A DNA stretch of 33,798 bases from Clostridiales bacterium (GCA_004556925.1 SFFI01000018.1:1-33798), one strand, 5' to 3'. Positions 6,001 to 15,330 are shown, numbered from the stretch's first letter. Numbers and translations are program-made. The notes: a model not told the origin generated them from the letters alone.

Positions 6001-8406
6001 ATGTCCAAAACAGTAAGTAAGACCCCAGAAACCACGTCAGTTGAAATCCTGGCCCAACCCCTAGTGGTAGACCAAGATAGCCTGAACAGCAAGATCGGCA
6101 TGATAGACAAGACGCCCGCCTACATTATTAAACGCGATGGCAGCCGCATGCCCTTTGATGCCTTCAAAATTAGGCAGGCGATTGCTATGGCCAACCGCAC
6201 CATTCCCAGCGAGACCCTCACCGGCCAAGAGCTAGACAATTTGACTTTTAGAGTCTTGGAGCGTCTGGATCTCAGCCACGTCCCCAATGTGGAGGAGATT
6301 CAAGACCTGGTAGAAGAAGAGCTCATGCGGTCTGGCGTCCTCCAGACCGCCAAGGCCTATGTCCTCTACCGGGCTGAGCACCAGCGGCGGAGGGATCAAG
6401 CCCAGGGCCTGATGCAGACCTATAAGCAAATTACGTTTAGCGATGCCAAGAACTCAGACCTCAAGCGGGAAAATGCCAATATCGACGGCAATACAGCCAT
6501 GGGAACCATGCTGAAATATGGATCAGAGGGGGCCAAGGCTTTCATCGATGCCTATGTCCTGCCGGAAGATATGCGGCAGGCCCACGCCTCGGGGCTGATC
6601 CATATCCACGACAAAGACTTCTACATGCTGACAGCCACCTGCTGCCAGATCGATATCAACAAGCTCTTTAAAAATGGCTTCTCGACGGGCCACGGCTACC
6701 TGCGTCCGCCCCAAAGTATTCAGTCCTATGCTGCCCTGGCCTGCATCGCTATTCAGGCCAACCAAAACGAAATGCACGGGGGCCAGGCTATTCCTGATTT
6801 TGATTGGGTCATGGCCCCTGGCGTGGAGCTCAGCTGCCGCAAGCAAATGGCCGACCTTCTAGACACGTTAGATCTGGCCCATATGGACGAGGGCTCCAAA
6901 GAGACCGATGCCAGCCATAGCTACTTGACGCCTGAAGAGCACAAAGAGCTCTCCGAAGCGGATTATGCCGCTGTCTTGAAGGGTTGCAAAGAAGGCTCTG
7001 CCAAGCTCCGTCCCCTCTATCAGCAGGTCGCTGACCGGGTCCGCCGCGATACCTACCAAGCCATGCAGGCCTTGATCCATAATCTCAACACCATGAACTC
7101 CCGGGCCGGAGCCCAGGTCCCATTCTCATCCCTCAACTACGGGACCTGCACCAGCCCTGCCGCCCAACTGGTCATGGAGCAGCTCCTCCAAGCCACCTGG
7201 GATGGCCTAGGCCGTCATGAAACTGCTATTTTCCCTGTGCAAATTTTCAAGGTCAAGGATGGGATCAACACCAAACCTGGCGACCCCAACTATGACCTGT
7301 TTAAACTCGCCATCAAGGTCTCTGCTAAACGGCTCTTCCCCAACTTCTCCTTCCTGGATGCCCCCTTCAACCTCCAGTATTACAAGGCGGGCGACCCCAA
7401 TACCGAAGTCGCCTACATGGGCTGCCGGACCCGGGTCATGGGCAACATCTACGACCCGACCAAAGAAGTCACCAAGGGCCGGGGCAATCTCTCTTTCACC
7501 TCCATCAACTTGCCCCGCCTGGGCATTGAAGCCCGGGGCTCTAAAGAACGCTTCTTTGAAAGTTTGGATGCCACCATGGACCTGGTCTTCCGCCAGCTCC
7601 GCCAGCGCTTTGAAATCCAAAAGCGCAAGCATATGGCCAACTTCCCCTTCCTCATGGGCGAACACCTCTGGCTGGGATCTGAGGACTTAAAACCTGAAGA
7701 CGATCTAGAAAGAGTTCTCCGCCACGGTACCCTGTCTGTGGGCTTTATCGGCCTGGCCGAGTGCCTAGTCGCCCTGACCGGCCAGCACCATGGGGCCAGC
7801 AAGGAGGCCCAAGCCCTAGGCCTAGAGATTGTCAGCCACATGCGGGAACGCTGTGACCAAAGGTCTAAGGCTGAGATGCTCAACTATACCTGCCTGGCCA
7901 CCCCCGCCGAAGGCTTGTCCGGCCGCTTCCTCCGCTTGGACCGCGAGCGCTACGGCATCCTGCCCGGCATCACTAGCCACGATTTCTATACCAACTCCTT
8001 CCATATCCCCGTTTACTTCCCCATCGCGGCCGCGGAAAAAATACATCTGGAAGCGCCCTACCACGCCCTGACCAATGCAGGCCATATTTCCTATGTCGAA
8101 TTAGATGGCGACCCCCTCAACAACTTGGCTGCCTTTGAAAAACTCATTCTAACCATGAAGGATGAGGGCATTGGCTATGGGTCCATCAACCATCCTGTCG
8201 ACCGTGACCCCGTTTGCGGCTATACCGGCATCATTGCCGATGTCTGCCCCGGCTGCGGCCGCAGAGAAAATGATGGCGGGCCCAAATTCCAGCGGATCCG
8301 CCGGATCACCGGCTACCTGGTAGGAACTCTGGACCGCTTCAATGATGCCAAGCGCCATGAAGTGGAGGAGCGAGTAAAACACGGCATCGGAGGACCTCAT
8401 GCCTAA
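6001..8406 (+). CDS. nrdD: Anaerobic (class III) ribonucleoside-triphosphate reductase
   Basis: This enzyme reduces ribonucleotides to deoxyribonucleotides under anaerobiosis using a glycyl radical installed by NrdG. The start is ATG 6001, behind GGAGGAGAG at 5985-5993; an in-frame TTG at 5983 is inside that ribosome site and is rejected. The 801-residue product has an N-terminal ATP-cone (YIIKRDGSRMPFDAFKIRQA, about residues 40-60, through ~130) for allosteric control, then the barrel. A Cys-containing C-terminal metal site has CGYTG at 739 and CPGC at 749-752. The radical loop RRITGYLVG places the glycine near 771. The length is on the long side because of a ~40-residue hydrophilic segment near residues 290-330. 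It overlaps nrdG by 8 bases. Confidence 0.96.
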   Translation: MSKTVSKTPETTSVEILAQPLVVDQDSLNSKIGMIDKTPAYIIKRDGSRMPFDAFKIRQAIAMANRTIPSETLTGQELDNLTFRVLERLDLSHVPNVEEIQDLVEEELMRSGVLQTAKAYVLYRAEHQRRRDQAQGLMQTYKQITFSDAKNSDLKRENANIDGNTAMGTMLKYGSEGAKAFIDAYVLPEDMRQAHASGLIHIHDKDFYMLTATCCQIDINKLFKNGFSTGHGYLRPPQSIQSYAALACIAIQANQNEMHGGQAIPDFDWVMAPGVELSCRKQMADLLDTLDLAHMDEGSKETDASHSYLTPEEHKELSEADYAAVLKGCKEGSAKLRPLYQQVADRVRRDTYQAMQALIHNLNTMNSRAGAQVPFSSLNYGTCTSPAAQLVMEQLLQATWDGLGRHETAIFPVQIFKVKDGINTKPGDPNYDLFKLAIKVSAKRLFPNFSFLDAPFNLQYYKAGDPNTEVAYMGCRTRVMGNIYDPTKEVTKGRGNLSFTSINLPRLGIEARGSKERFFESLDATMDLVFRQLRQRFEIQKRKHMANFPFLMGEHLWLGSEDLKPEDDLERVLRHGTLSVGFIGLAECLVALTGQHHGASKEAQALGLEIVSHMRERCDQRSKAEMLNYTCLATPAEGLSGRFLRLDRERYGILPGITSHDFYTNSFHIPVYFPIAAAEKIHLEAPYHALTNAGHISYVELDGDPLNNLAAFEKLILTMKDEGIGYGSINHPVDRDPVCGYTGIIADVCPGCGRRENDGGPKFQRIRRITGYLVGTLDRFNDAKRHEVEERVKHGIGGPHA

Positions 8407-8471
8407 GTGGCCTGAGGCAGAAGAATTTCAGTCGGGGGACCACATGCCTAAGTGGCCTGAGGCAGAAGAAT
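8398..8471 (+). repeat. 29-bp direct repeat duplicating the nrdG start
   Basis: Copies at 8398-8426 and 8443-8471 (CATGCCTAAGTGGCCTGAGG, then CAGAAGAAT) lie 45 bp apart, in frame. Each carries an ATG with a purine-rich ribosome-site-like sequence just upstream (GGAGGA for the first, GGGGGA for the second). The result is MPKWPEAEE encoded twice at the start of NrdG. Confidence 0.92.
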
Positions 8472-9088
8472 CTCCCGGCTTGTCTTCTCCAAAGACAAGC
8501 CAGGAGACTTCACCTAAACAGGGAGGCCAGCCGGGTGGGGCCGCGCCCCTATCCGGCAGCCTCCCTCAAGGCCCTTTAGTCCGCCTGGCCGGCTGGCAGG
8601 CGGACTCCGCTGTGGATGGGCCTGGTTTGCGCTTTGTGGTCTTCGCCCAGGGTTGCCCCCACCGGTGTCCGGGCTGCCACAACCCAGAAACCCACCTTCC
8701 CGTTGGGGGAAAAGTCTTGAGTGTTGATCAGATTTTTGATCTTTACCAGCAAAGTCCTGGCCAAGAGGGCATCACCCTTTCTGGGGGTGAGCCCTTCGCC
8801 CAGGCCGGTCCCCTAGCCCTCCTCGCTACTCAAGTTAAAGCGGCAGGCGGGGATATCATCTGCTACACGGGCTACCTCTACGAGCAGCTACAGACTCTGG
8901 CTCAAACGCAAGCCGATATTGACCAACTCCTCCAGACCATTGACCTCTTAATCGACGGCCCCTTTATTCTGGCCCAAAGAACTCTGACCCTGCCCTTCCG
9001 GGGCAGCAGCAACCAGCGGATCATCCCCTTGACCCCCACTGGCCAGCAGTTGGCGGCAGAAATCGGCCGCTGCAGAGATAGGTTCTAG
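8399..9088 (+). CDS. nrdG: Anaerobic ribonucleotide reductase activating protein (radical SAM)
   Basis: NrdG uses a 4Fe-4S cluster and S-adenosylmethionine to form the glycyl radical on NrdD. The radical SAM motif is CPHRCPGC (Cys at about 86, 90 and 93), followed by SGGEPFAQ (~128-135). The conserved enzyme starts near residue 59 (PLVRLAGWQADSAVDGPG), so 229 residues include a ~58-residue hydrophilic extension containing a duplicated MPKWPEAEE. An internal ATG at 8444 with its own GGGGGA could also be used. It overlaps nrdD by 8 bases (ATG inside the nrdD end), so the two are coupled. Confidence 0.94.
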   Translation: MPKWPEAEEFQSGDHMPKWPEAEESPGLSSPKTSQETSPKQGGQPGGAAPLSGSLPQGPLVRLAGWQADSAVDGPGLRFVVFAQGCPHRCPGCHNPETHLPVGGKVLSVDQIFDLYQQSPGQEGITLSGGEPFAQAGPLALLATQVKAAGGDIICYTGYLYEQLQTLAQTQADIDQLLQTIDLLIDGPFILAQRTLTLPFRGSSNQRIIPLTPTGQQLAAEIGRCRDRF

Positions 9089-9279
9089 CGGGAACCGCCT
9101 CTAGTAGAACCCGGTTTCAGTTAAGTATAAAAATAGATATTATTAATAATTATAATCATGGTGCCACTGGACCTCTCAAAGGATATAGAGGAGGACGGGA
9201 TGGTTTGGCTAATCTCGCTACAACCAGTGGTTGATTGCTTATGCAACAATGCGTAGGAGTCCCTGGTCCAGAAAAATGT

Positions 9280-9339
9280 TATAGTCTTGATAAGAGTTAC
9301 GCATTGGTAGACCTGAAGAGTTACGCATTTGCACACCTG
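9280..9339 (+). promoter_or_regulatory. Candidate -10 and two tandem 24-bp repeats before the ABC pair
   Basis: TATAGT at 9280-9285 is a possible -10 without a clear -35. Directly after it, AAGAGTTACGCATTGG-type 24-bp units repeat at 9292-9315 and 9316-9339 (differing at three or four positions), ending 4 bases before the GGGAGG ribosome site. The placement, at the expected start site and leader, would suit a regulator-binding site. The rest of the 9089-9353 gap holds an AT-rich stretch but no recognisable gene. Confidence 0.45.
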
Positions 9340-9353
9340 GCAGGGAGGCGAAG

Positions 9354-11261
9354 ATGACGGTAGCTAAGAAATCAAAGGAGGATATTAGCTTTGCCGCTGA
9401 TACAGGCAGCACATCTATCCCTGCTTCTTATCGGCGCATGGCCCGCCATCTTTGGGCCAAACTCTGGGCAAAGGACCGCACCATTTTAGTCTTCTGCCTT
9501 GCTTATACCTTCTGCAGCGCAAGCCTCCCATTTTTGAACGCCCTACTGCCCAGGATGATCTTAGATCAGCTAGGGCAGACTCAAGGCCTGGCTTGGACTT
9601 GGGGCCAAACTCAGCCAGCTCAGATACAGTTACTTCTGCATAATTGTTTGTTGATCCTGCTTGCCTACCTGGGCCTGGCCGGACTTAGTGGCATGCTAAG
9701 TTCGATTTTCCGTAATTACAGCTACGGCCGTATTTCCTATCTGCGTCTGGATTACCTTCGGGATATCATGACCTGCCAATTAAACATGGACTACCACTAT
9801 GTAGAAGACGCCCCCTTCAATGACCGCATGCAACGGGTTATGGATGCTGTATCTGGTGACAATTCGGGGGTACAGATGGTCTATCGCCAGGCCTTTCTCC
9901 TCCCAGCAGATCTTGTGGGTAGCCTAGTCCTCTTGGTCATCCTCGCTCAAGCTAAATCATGGCTACCTTTACTCCCTATGCTCTGCCTGTTGGCTCTTTT
10001 CTGGGCCCGCTACCAAAGCGGCAAACTGCGCTATGACCTGCGTGACCAAACCAGCAAAGCCAATCGCAAGCGACGCCATTATACCAGCCTGGCTCAAGAT
10101 TTTAGCTACGGCAAAGACATAAGGCTCTTTGACCTTTCTGATATGGTTTTAAGCTACTACCAGCAAGTCTTGAGGGATTACCTGGACCTGCTCCGCCAGA
10201 TTGCCAAGCGGGAATTCCACTTCAACCAGCTTCCACTCTTTATCCGCTTAAGCTCCACAGGAATTAGCCTTGGTATTTTGCTCAGGCTTGCGCTCTCTGG
10301 CAGCATTAATAGCGCTATTTTTGCCTTTTACCTCACCGCCTATATTGGTCTTATGCAGCTTCTAGACCAAATGGCCAGCAAGCTCAGCATCATTGTGAGC
10401 GAAGGGCGTTATGTGCAAGAATTTCTAGACTTTATGGACCAGGACTTGCAGGCTGAGTCTGGCAATCAGCTTTTACCCGCTAATGCAGATATTGAAGTAG
10501 AGTTTAGGGATGTGTCTTTCCATTATCCCGGCTCGGAAAAGATGGTGCTAGACCATTTAAATCTAACCCTACATGCGGGTGAAAAGTTGGCTCTGGTTGG
10601 AGTCAACGGAGCAGGTAAGTCCACCCTAGTCCGACTTATGACTGGGCTTTTCACACCATCTTCCGGTCAGGTTCTCATAAACGGCATAGACACCAGAGAC
10701 CTGGACCGCACTTCACTCTTTAAGGCCTTCAGCGTGGTCTTTCAAAGTGAAAAGCCCTTGGCCATCACCGTCGCCCAGCAACTAGCCGGCAGTCTGGACG
10801 AGATTAACCGCACGAAGGTAGAAGCTGTTCTCCGGGAGACAGGGCTGTGGGACAAGGTAGCAGCCAGCCCGCAGGGGATAGATAGCAATTTACTCAAGCT
10901 AATTGATCCCGAAGGCCTCATGCTGTCTGGCGGGGAAAGTCAAAAACTCATGCTGGCTCGGGCACTTTACAAGGATGCCCCAGCTTTTATTTTGGACGAA
11001 CCGACTTCGGCCTTGGATGCCCTGGCTGAATCCCAGCTATACCAGGAATTTGCCCATGTCTTAGAAAATAAAACGGGGCTATTTATCTCTCACCGCTTGG
11101 CCTCTACCAGTTTCTGCGACCGTATCGTCCTGCTGTCTCAGGGAACAATCGACGAAGTCGGCACGCACGAAGACCTCATGTCGGCGGGTGGCCTTTACTA
11201 CCAGATGTTTACGACCCAGGGCAAGTATTACCAAGCTTCGTCAGAAGAAGCCGCTAGATAA
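9354..11261 (+). CDS. ABC half-exporter (membrane domain plus ATPase), first of pair
   Basis: This 635-residue exporter half has hydrophobic segments between about 45 and 345, and then a C-terminal ATPase. The ATPase has Walker A GVNGAGKST at 416-424, Q-loop VVFQSEKP near 461, signature LSGGES at 524-529, Walker B FILDEP at 545-550, and the switch histidine FISHRL at 580. All catalytic residues are intact. GGGAGG precedes the ATG. It is followed 63 bases later by a second protein of the same architecture, so the pair most likely forms a heterodimeric exporter. No peptide, resistance or regulator gene is beside it, so the cargo (lipid, drug or peptide) cannot be named. Confidence 0.9.
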   Translation: MTVAKKSKEDISFAADTGSTSIPASYRRMARHLWAKLWAKDRTILVFCLAYTFCSASLPFLNALLPRMILDQLGQTQGLAWTWGQTQPAQIQLLLHNCLLILLAYLGLAGLSGMLSSIFRNYSYGRISYLRLDYLRDIMTCQLNMDYHYVEDAPFNDRMQRVMDAVSGDNSGVQMVYRQAFLLPADLVGSLVLLVILAQAKSWLPLLPMLCLLALFWARYQSGKLRYDLRDQTSKANRKRRHYTSLAQDFSYGKDIRLFDLSDMVLSYYQQVLRDYLDLLRQIAKREFHFNQLPLFIRLSSTGISLGILLRLALSGSINSAIFAFYLTAYIGLMQLLDQMASKLSIIVSEGRYVQEFLDFMDQDLQAESGNQLLPANADIEVEFRDVSFHYPGSEKMVLDHLNLTLHAGEKLALVGVNGAGKSTLVRLMTGLFTPSSGQVLINGIDTRDLDRTSLFKAFSVVFQSEKPLAITVAQQLAGSLDEINRTKVEAVLRETGLWDKVAASPQGIDSNLLKLIDPEGLMLSGGESQKLMLARALYKDAPAFILDEPTSALDALAESQLYQEFAHVLENKTGLFISHRLASTSFCDRIVLLSQGTIDEVGTHEDLMSAGGLYYQMFTTQGKYYQASSEEAAR

Positions 11262-11324
11262 CGTATTTACCTAGACGCCTGTAAGACTACTTAGGGAGAA
11301 TTTAGGGAATAACTGGAGAGATAA

Positions 11325-13274
11325 ATGGACAAACACATAGGAAAACAAGATAAGGAAACAAAATCTCAGACGTCCAAGTCTCAGATGATACAAGATGTAG
11401 GGGAAATAAGATCAAGCGGTTGGCAACGGTTTCGCCAACATTTTAACTTGATCATCACTGTAATCCGCCAAACCCGACGAATTGCTCCCCGTTACCTGAC
11501 CTTTCTCCTATTGAACGCCTTCATCAGCTCCTTACAAATCGGGGTATGGGTCTTTTTACCTAAACTCTTGTTAGATGCCATCACCCGCGGTGCAGCATGG
11601 GAAAGTACAATTTCCATGATAGCTGTTATAGTTCTCCTTGAAAGCCTATTCAAGCTCCTAGAAAACTTTTGCCTTAGCCAGTTAGAGCCCCTCTCCCATC
11701 AAGTGCAAGAGGGCTTTCAACTAGATATTGCTCGCAAGATAAGCCAACTACCCTATAGCAGTCTCGAAGATCCGAGTATCTTGAAGCTTAAGGAGCAAGC
11801 TTCCTTCGCTATTGCTAACCAATTTGTTGTGAAAAATATCTTAGATTATCTGCAGCGTGCCTTCCAGAATCTAGGCAAGTTGCTGTTGCTTGCGACCCTA
11901 CTTAGTCAACTATCTTGGTTACTTCTCGCTTTCCTCCTGGCCTGCTTTAGCCTTAACGCCTGGCTAGCGAATTACATTAAGAAATACGAAACCATTTTTT
12001 TCCTTAATTTGGTCGAAGTAAACCGGAAATATGGCTATTATATTCAGTCCGGTTTTGACTACGATCTCCAGCAAGCCGCAAGGATTTATAACTTGGCACC
12101 GCTTTTCAATCAGAAAATTGAAGACATTAATCGAGAAATCTGTGATTGGCTGAGCACCTATTTGAAAAAGGTTGGGCAGGTAGAGGGCTTGCAATCTTTA
12201 ATTATTAGTTTTCAGACAGTTGCAGCATACGGTTATGCCGGCCTCCGCGTCCTAACTATCCTAGGAGGGCCACCTATCAGCCTAGGAGACTTCACCTTAT
12301 ATGCGGGAGTAGCCCAACAATTCTCCCTCTCTATGCGTGAGATCTTTCTAGCCCTTCGGGGGATTAAGCAACACATTGACTATCTGGAACCCTATCAGAC
12401 TTTCATGGCTCTGCCGGAATTGGGTGGCGAGCTGAAAGCTACCCTAGCACAAGGCCAAAACGACCACTCCAATAAGCCCGACGCATTATTTGCACGTCAG
12501 CCTATTGAAACGCTTGAATTCCAAGACGTCTCTTTCTCCTACCCCGGCACAGACAAACCTATTCTCCAGAATGTCAGCTTCCGAGTAAGTCAAGGTGAAA
12601 AAATCTCCATCGTCGGCCTCAATGGTGCAGGCAAAACCACCTTAGTTAAATTGCTTTGCCACTTCTTTAAGCCAGATACAGGCAAGATTCTCATCAACGG
12701 ACAAGATTTGGAGACCTTAGATGAAACGACCTATCTGAGAGAGCTCGCAGCAGTTTTCCAGGATTTCCGCCTGCTCCCCTTTTCTCTTCAAGCCAATGTG
12801 GCCTCCCTGCCAGATAAGTTTATTGGCCCTTGTGACCAGGACAAAATCCGCGCCATACTAGCCCGGGCCGGTTTAGATCCCTTCGTATCTACCCTGCCAA
12901 ATGGCCTCCTAACTTTATTGGACAAAAATATCAATGAAGGGGGCACCGAACTTTCTGGTGGTCAAGCCCAAAAAATGGCCATCGCCCGTGCCCTCTATAA
13001 AGACGGCTCCTTAGTCATTTTGGATGAGCCGACGGCTGCTCTCGACCCCCTAGCGGAAGCTGAAATCTACGAACATTTCGATAGTCTAGTTCAAGGGCAG
13101 ACTGCTCTTTATATCTCTCATCGTATGGCCTCCTCCCGATTCTGTGACAAGGTTCTTGTGCTCAATAATGGTCAGGTAGAAAGCTTTGCGCCCCATGAAG
13201 AACTCATCCAAAATCCTGATAGTCTCTACACCAAGCTCTTCCAAGAACAAGCACAATACTATCAGCATCCTTAA
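11325..13274 (+). CDS. ABC half-exporter (membrane domain plus ATPase), second of pair
   Basis: This 649-residue protein has a charged N-terminal tail (residues 1-35), a membrane domain (about 55-345), a hydrophilic linker (~365-395), and an ATPase domain. The ATPase has Walker A GLNGAGKTT at 431-439, Q-loop AVFQDFRLLP near 476, signature LSGGQA at 543-548, Walker B VILDEP near 565-569, and YISHRM with His 599. GGAGAG precedes the ATG at good spacing. Both partners keep a catalytic Glu after Walker B and an LSGG signature, unlike heterodimers with one degenerate site. No lipid, peptide or drug specificity is visible. Confidence 0.9.
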   Translation: MDKHIGKQDKETKSQTSKSQMIQDVGEIRSSGWQRFRQHFNLIITVIRQTRRIAPRYLTFLLLNAFISSLQIGVWVFLPKLLLDAITRGAAWESTISMIAVIVLLESLFKLLENFCLSQLEPLSHQVQEGFQLDIARKISQLPYSSLEDPSILKLKEQASFAIANQFVVKNILDYLQRAFQNLGKLLLLATLLSQLSWLLLAFLLACFSLNAWLANYIKKYETIFFLNLVEVNRKYGYYIQSGFDYDLQQAARIYNLAPLFNQKIEDINREICDWLSTYLKKVGQVEGLQSLIISFQTVAAYGYAGLRVLTILGGPPISLGDFTLYAGVAQQFSLSMREIFLALRGIKQHIDYLEPYQTFMALPELGGELKATLAQGQNDHSNKPDALFARQPIETLEFQDVSFSYPGTDKPILQNVSFRVSQGEKISIVGLNGAGKTTLVKLLCHFFKPDTGKILINGQDLETLDETTYLRELAAVFQDFRLLPFSLQANVASLPDKFIGPCDQDKIRAILARAGLDPFVSTLPNGLLTLLDKNINEGGTELSGGQAQKMAIARALYKDGSLVILDEPTAALDPLAEAEIYEHFDSLVQGQTALYISHRMASSRFCDKVLVLNNGQVESFAPHEELIQNPDSLYTKLFQEQAQYYQHP

Positions 13275-13352
13275 AACCAAGCTTATATCTTGGCAGCCTG
13301 CTTAAAGCCTAGCTTAAATCCTGGCAGCCTTCTTAAAGCCTAGCTTAAATCC
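13271..13352 (+). repeat. 31-bp tandem repeat downstream of the ABC pair
   Basis: Two near-identical units at 13291-13321 and 13322-13352 (TGGCAGCCTKCTTAAAGCCT, then AGCTTAAATCC) differ by one base. A degenerate partial copy (TTAAAACCAAGCTTATATCT) precedes them at 13271-13290. They are AT/GC mixed with no hairpin plus U-run, so they are not an obvious terminator. Confidence 0.85.
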
Positions 13353-13459
13353 TGGAAGATGACACCATAGGTGCTAGGTGCAAAAATTGACCGCTGTGCC
13401 AAGCCCTAAACTCAAGCTCGTAACTCAAGCTCGAATTCCCTTGAGGCACTTTGTTCTGA

Positions 13460-13523
13460 TAAAAAGTGTCTCTTTTTACACTTTTTACTAGTAAAAAGTG
13501 TGTTCATTTACATTTTTTACTAG
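13460..13523. promoter_or_regulatory. Perfect 24-bp palindrome with flanking half-sites
   Basis: Positions 13478-13501 are a perfect palindrome whose half is ACACTTTTTACT. The half-site recurs outside it as TAAAAAGTGT at 13460-13469 and, with one mismatch, as ACATTTTTTACTAG at 13510-13523. The result is four half-sites in alternating orientation within 64 bp. It lies ~170 bases before the ATPase start, in the 13275-13669 gap. It could be an operator, an RNA hairpin or an integration/transposition site. No regulator gene is adjacent. Confidence 0.7.
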
Positions 13524-13669
13524 CTCTAAAGGCTAGTAACCGCTATAATAGGCTTAATAATAGGCTTAAAAACCTAACTACTAAGAGCCTTCACCACAGA
13601 TGGCCGCCGAACAGCCTGACACGCGTGGCCTTCTACAAGTCAAGGCAGGCGGGTAAGAAAGGGTGCGGT

Positions 13670-14974
13670 ATGCGTAGAAAAATCGAAAAATTCCTCATCA
13701 ACTGGAAAAACATGCCCCGGCACAAGCCCTTACTCTTGCAGGGGGCCCGCCAAGTCGGCAAAACCTATATCGTCCGTAAATTTGGGGCAGAACATTTCGA
13801 CAACACCCTGTATTTCAATTTTGAAGCCGATCCTAGCCTGGGAGACCTTTTTGTACCAAGCCTAAGGCCAGAAAAACTCATCCCCTTGTTAGAAATAAAG
13901 GCGGGGCAGACAGTTGGCCCCAATAGTTTGATTATTTTTGACGAAGTCCAAGCTGAAGAGCGGGCTTTGACTAGCCTCAAATACTTTGCCGAAAGCCCAC
14001 AAACTTACCATGTAATCGCTACCGGCTCTATGTTGGGCATCTATATGAACCGGACGAAGTTTTCTTTTCCCGTGGGCAAGCTGGAGATGGCCCAACTCTA
14101 TCCTCTCGATTTTGAAGAGTTTCTGTGGGCAAGGGGTCAAGAGGCCCTGGCCCAGCAGATTCGCAAGGCTTTTAACGCCATGTCTTTTTTCCCCCTGCAT
14201 GAAGAAGCCTTGGTAGCGTATAAACTTTATCTCCTTGTAGGGGGAATGCCTGAGGTCGTGTCGACTTATGCCGCCCAAGAGAAGCTAGACGAGGTGCACA
14301 AGCTCCAAACAAATATCGTCAACGCTTATATAGCGGATATGCAAAAGTATGCCTCTGCCGAAGATGCCCATAAGATTCATGCCATCTGGCGGAGCATTCC
14401 TGCCCAACTCGCTAAAGCCAATCGAAAATTTCAGTACAGCCTGGTTAAACCAGGAGGCCGTAGCAAAGAGTTTGCCTACCCTCTGCAGTGGTTAAATATG
14501 GCAGGAACAGTTAATTTACTCAGCAAAGTCAACGAAGGGATGCTGCCTCTAGCCGCCCACGAAGACCCAGCCTTTTTCAAGCTCTATATGGCTGACGTTG
14601 GTCTCTTTGCCAGCTTGCTAAACCTCCCCTTAGCCCAAGTGCTTGTAGATGACAGCATCTTGGGCAGCTTCCGAGGAGCCATAGCGGAAAGCTATGTTTT
14701 GCAAAATTTGGTCGCCCAAGGAATAAAAGCCTACTACTGGAATCCCAACCAAAATGCGGAATTAGATTTTGTTTACCAGGATGTCCAGGGCCAAATTATA
14801 GGCGTGGAAGTGAAAGCTGGAACAGGTAAAAGCTTCAAAAGCCTCCACCGCTTCCTGGACAGCTACGATGCCCAAGGCTTGATTATATCCCAGAAAAATT
14901 TCGGCCAAGAAGGCCGGAATAAGACCATCCCGCTCTACGCCTGCCATTGCCTGGGTACATCGGGAGGGCAATAA
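13670..14974 (+). CDS. AAA_14/DUF4143 ATPase
   Basis: This 434-residue protein belongs to the widespread family of AAA ATPases joined to a DUF4143 domain, whose role is unsettled. Walker A is GARQVGKT at 25-32, Walker B LIIFDEVQ at 87-94, and the sensor ATGS near 117-120. The C-terminal part ends with AELDFVY (D366) and GVEVKAG (E380, K382), a layout resembling the PD-(D/E)xK nuclease fold often noted in this family. I start at ATG 13670 (AAGAAAGGGTG upstream) because the reading frame further upstream crosses a perfect palindrome and has no conserved residues. The gene stands alone, and many such genes spread by horizontal transfer. Confidence 0.9.
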   Translation: MRRKIEKFLINWKNMPRHKPLLLQGARQVGKTYIVRKFGAEHFDNTLYFNFEADPSLGDLFVPSLRPEKLIPLLEIKAGQTVGPNSLIIFDEVQAEERALTSLKYFAESPQTYHVIATGSMLGIYMNRTKFSFPVGKLEMAQLYPLDFEEFLWARGQEALAQQIRKAFNAMSFFPLHEEALVAYKLYLLVGGMPEVVSTYAAQEKLDEVHKLQTNIVNAYIADMQKYASAEDAHKIHAIWRSIPAQLAKANRKFQYSLVKPGGRSKEFAYPLQWLNMAGTVNLLSKVNEGMLPLAAHEDPAFFKLYMADVGLFASLLNLPLAQVLVDDSILGSFRGAIAESYVLQNLVAQGIKAYYWNPNQNAELDFVYQDVQGQIIGVEVKAGTGKSFKSLHRFLDSYDAQGLIISQKNFGQEGRNKTIPLYACHCLGTSGGQ

Positions 14975-15080
14975 AGAAGGCTCATCAGCCGGCTAAATTG
15001 CACCAATGTCGTGCGTGATGCCAGAAATTCCTATGCAATGTCATCGAGCGGGCGCATAGGCAAAAGGCAAATTCTTTATA

Positions 15081-15296
15081 TTACTTCTTGTAGGATTCTC
15101 TGTTAGCACCTATTGCTATCACTGCGACTATAGCGAGGGGGAGTGCCATAGCGAAAATCCCGTAACCGAGGGCTTTGAAAATGTTTTTATACCATGTGCC
15201 CTTGTCACCATCTTGCCTGTATTCATCATAAAACATGACTAAGCTACAGATAAAGGTTAAGATGCCGAGCCCAATAAGATAATAGGCAATCTCCAT
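15081..15296 (-). CDS. Small two-helix membrane protein, unknown function
   Basis: This 71-residue protein has two hydrophobic helices, about residues 4-24 (YYLIGLGILTFICSLVMF) and 43-64 (ALGYGIFAMALPLAIVAVIA), joined by a short charged loop (DEYRQDGDKGTWYKN), and a Lys-rich end. The start is well supported by AGGAGAG 9 bases before the ATG. It resembles no family I can name. It is transcribed away from the repeat field at 15331-16169 and lies between that field and the DUF4143 ATPase gene, which it converges with. Confidence 0.65.
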   Translation of the reverse strand: MEIAYYLIGLGILTFICSLVMFYDEYRQDGDKGTWYKNIFKALGYGIFAMALPLAIVAVIAIGANRESYKK

Positions 15297-15330
15297 TTGT
15301 CTTCTCTCCTAGCCCTTCATCGTTTTCCTG

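Noticed and set aside
9121..9336. Minus-strand 71-residue protein between nrdG and the ABC pair
   Set aside because: It starts within the 24-bp tandem repeats and ends in an AT-rich run, with no ribosome site or family resemblance.
13466..13669. N-terminal extension of the DUF4143 ATPase
   Set aside because: This part of the frame crosses a perfect palindrome and lacks conserved residues; ATG 13670 fits the family start.
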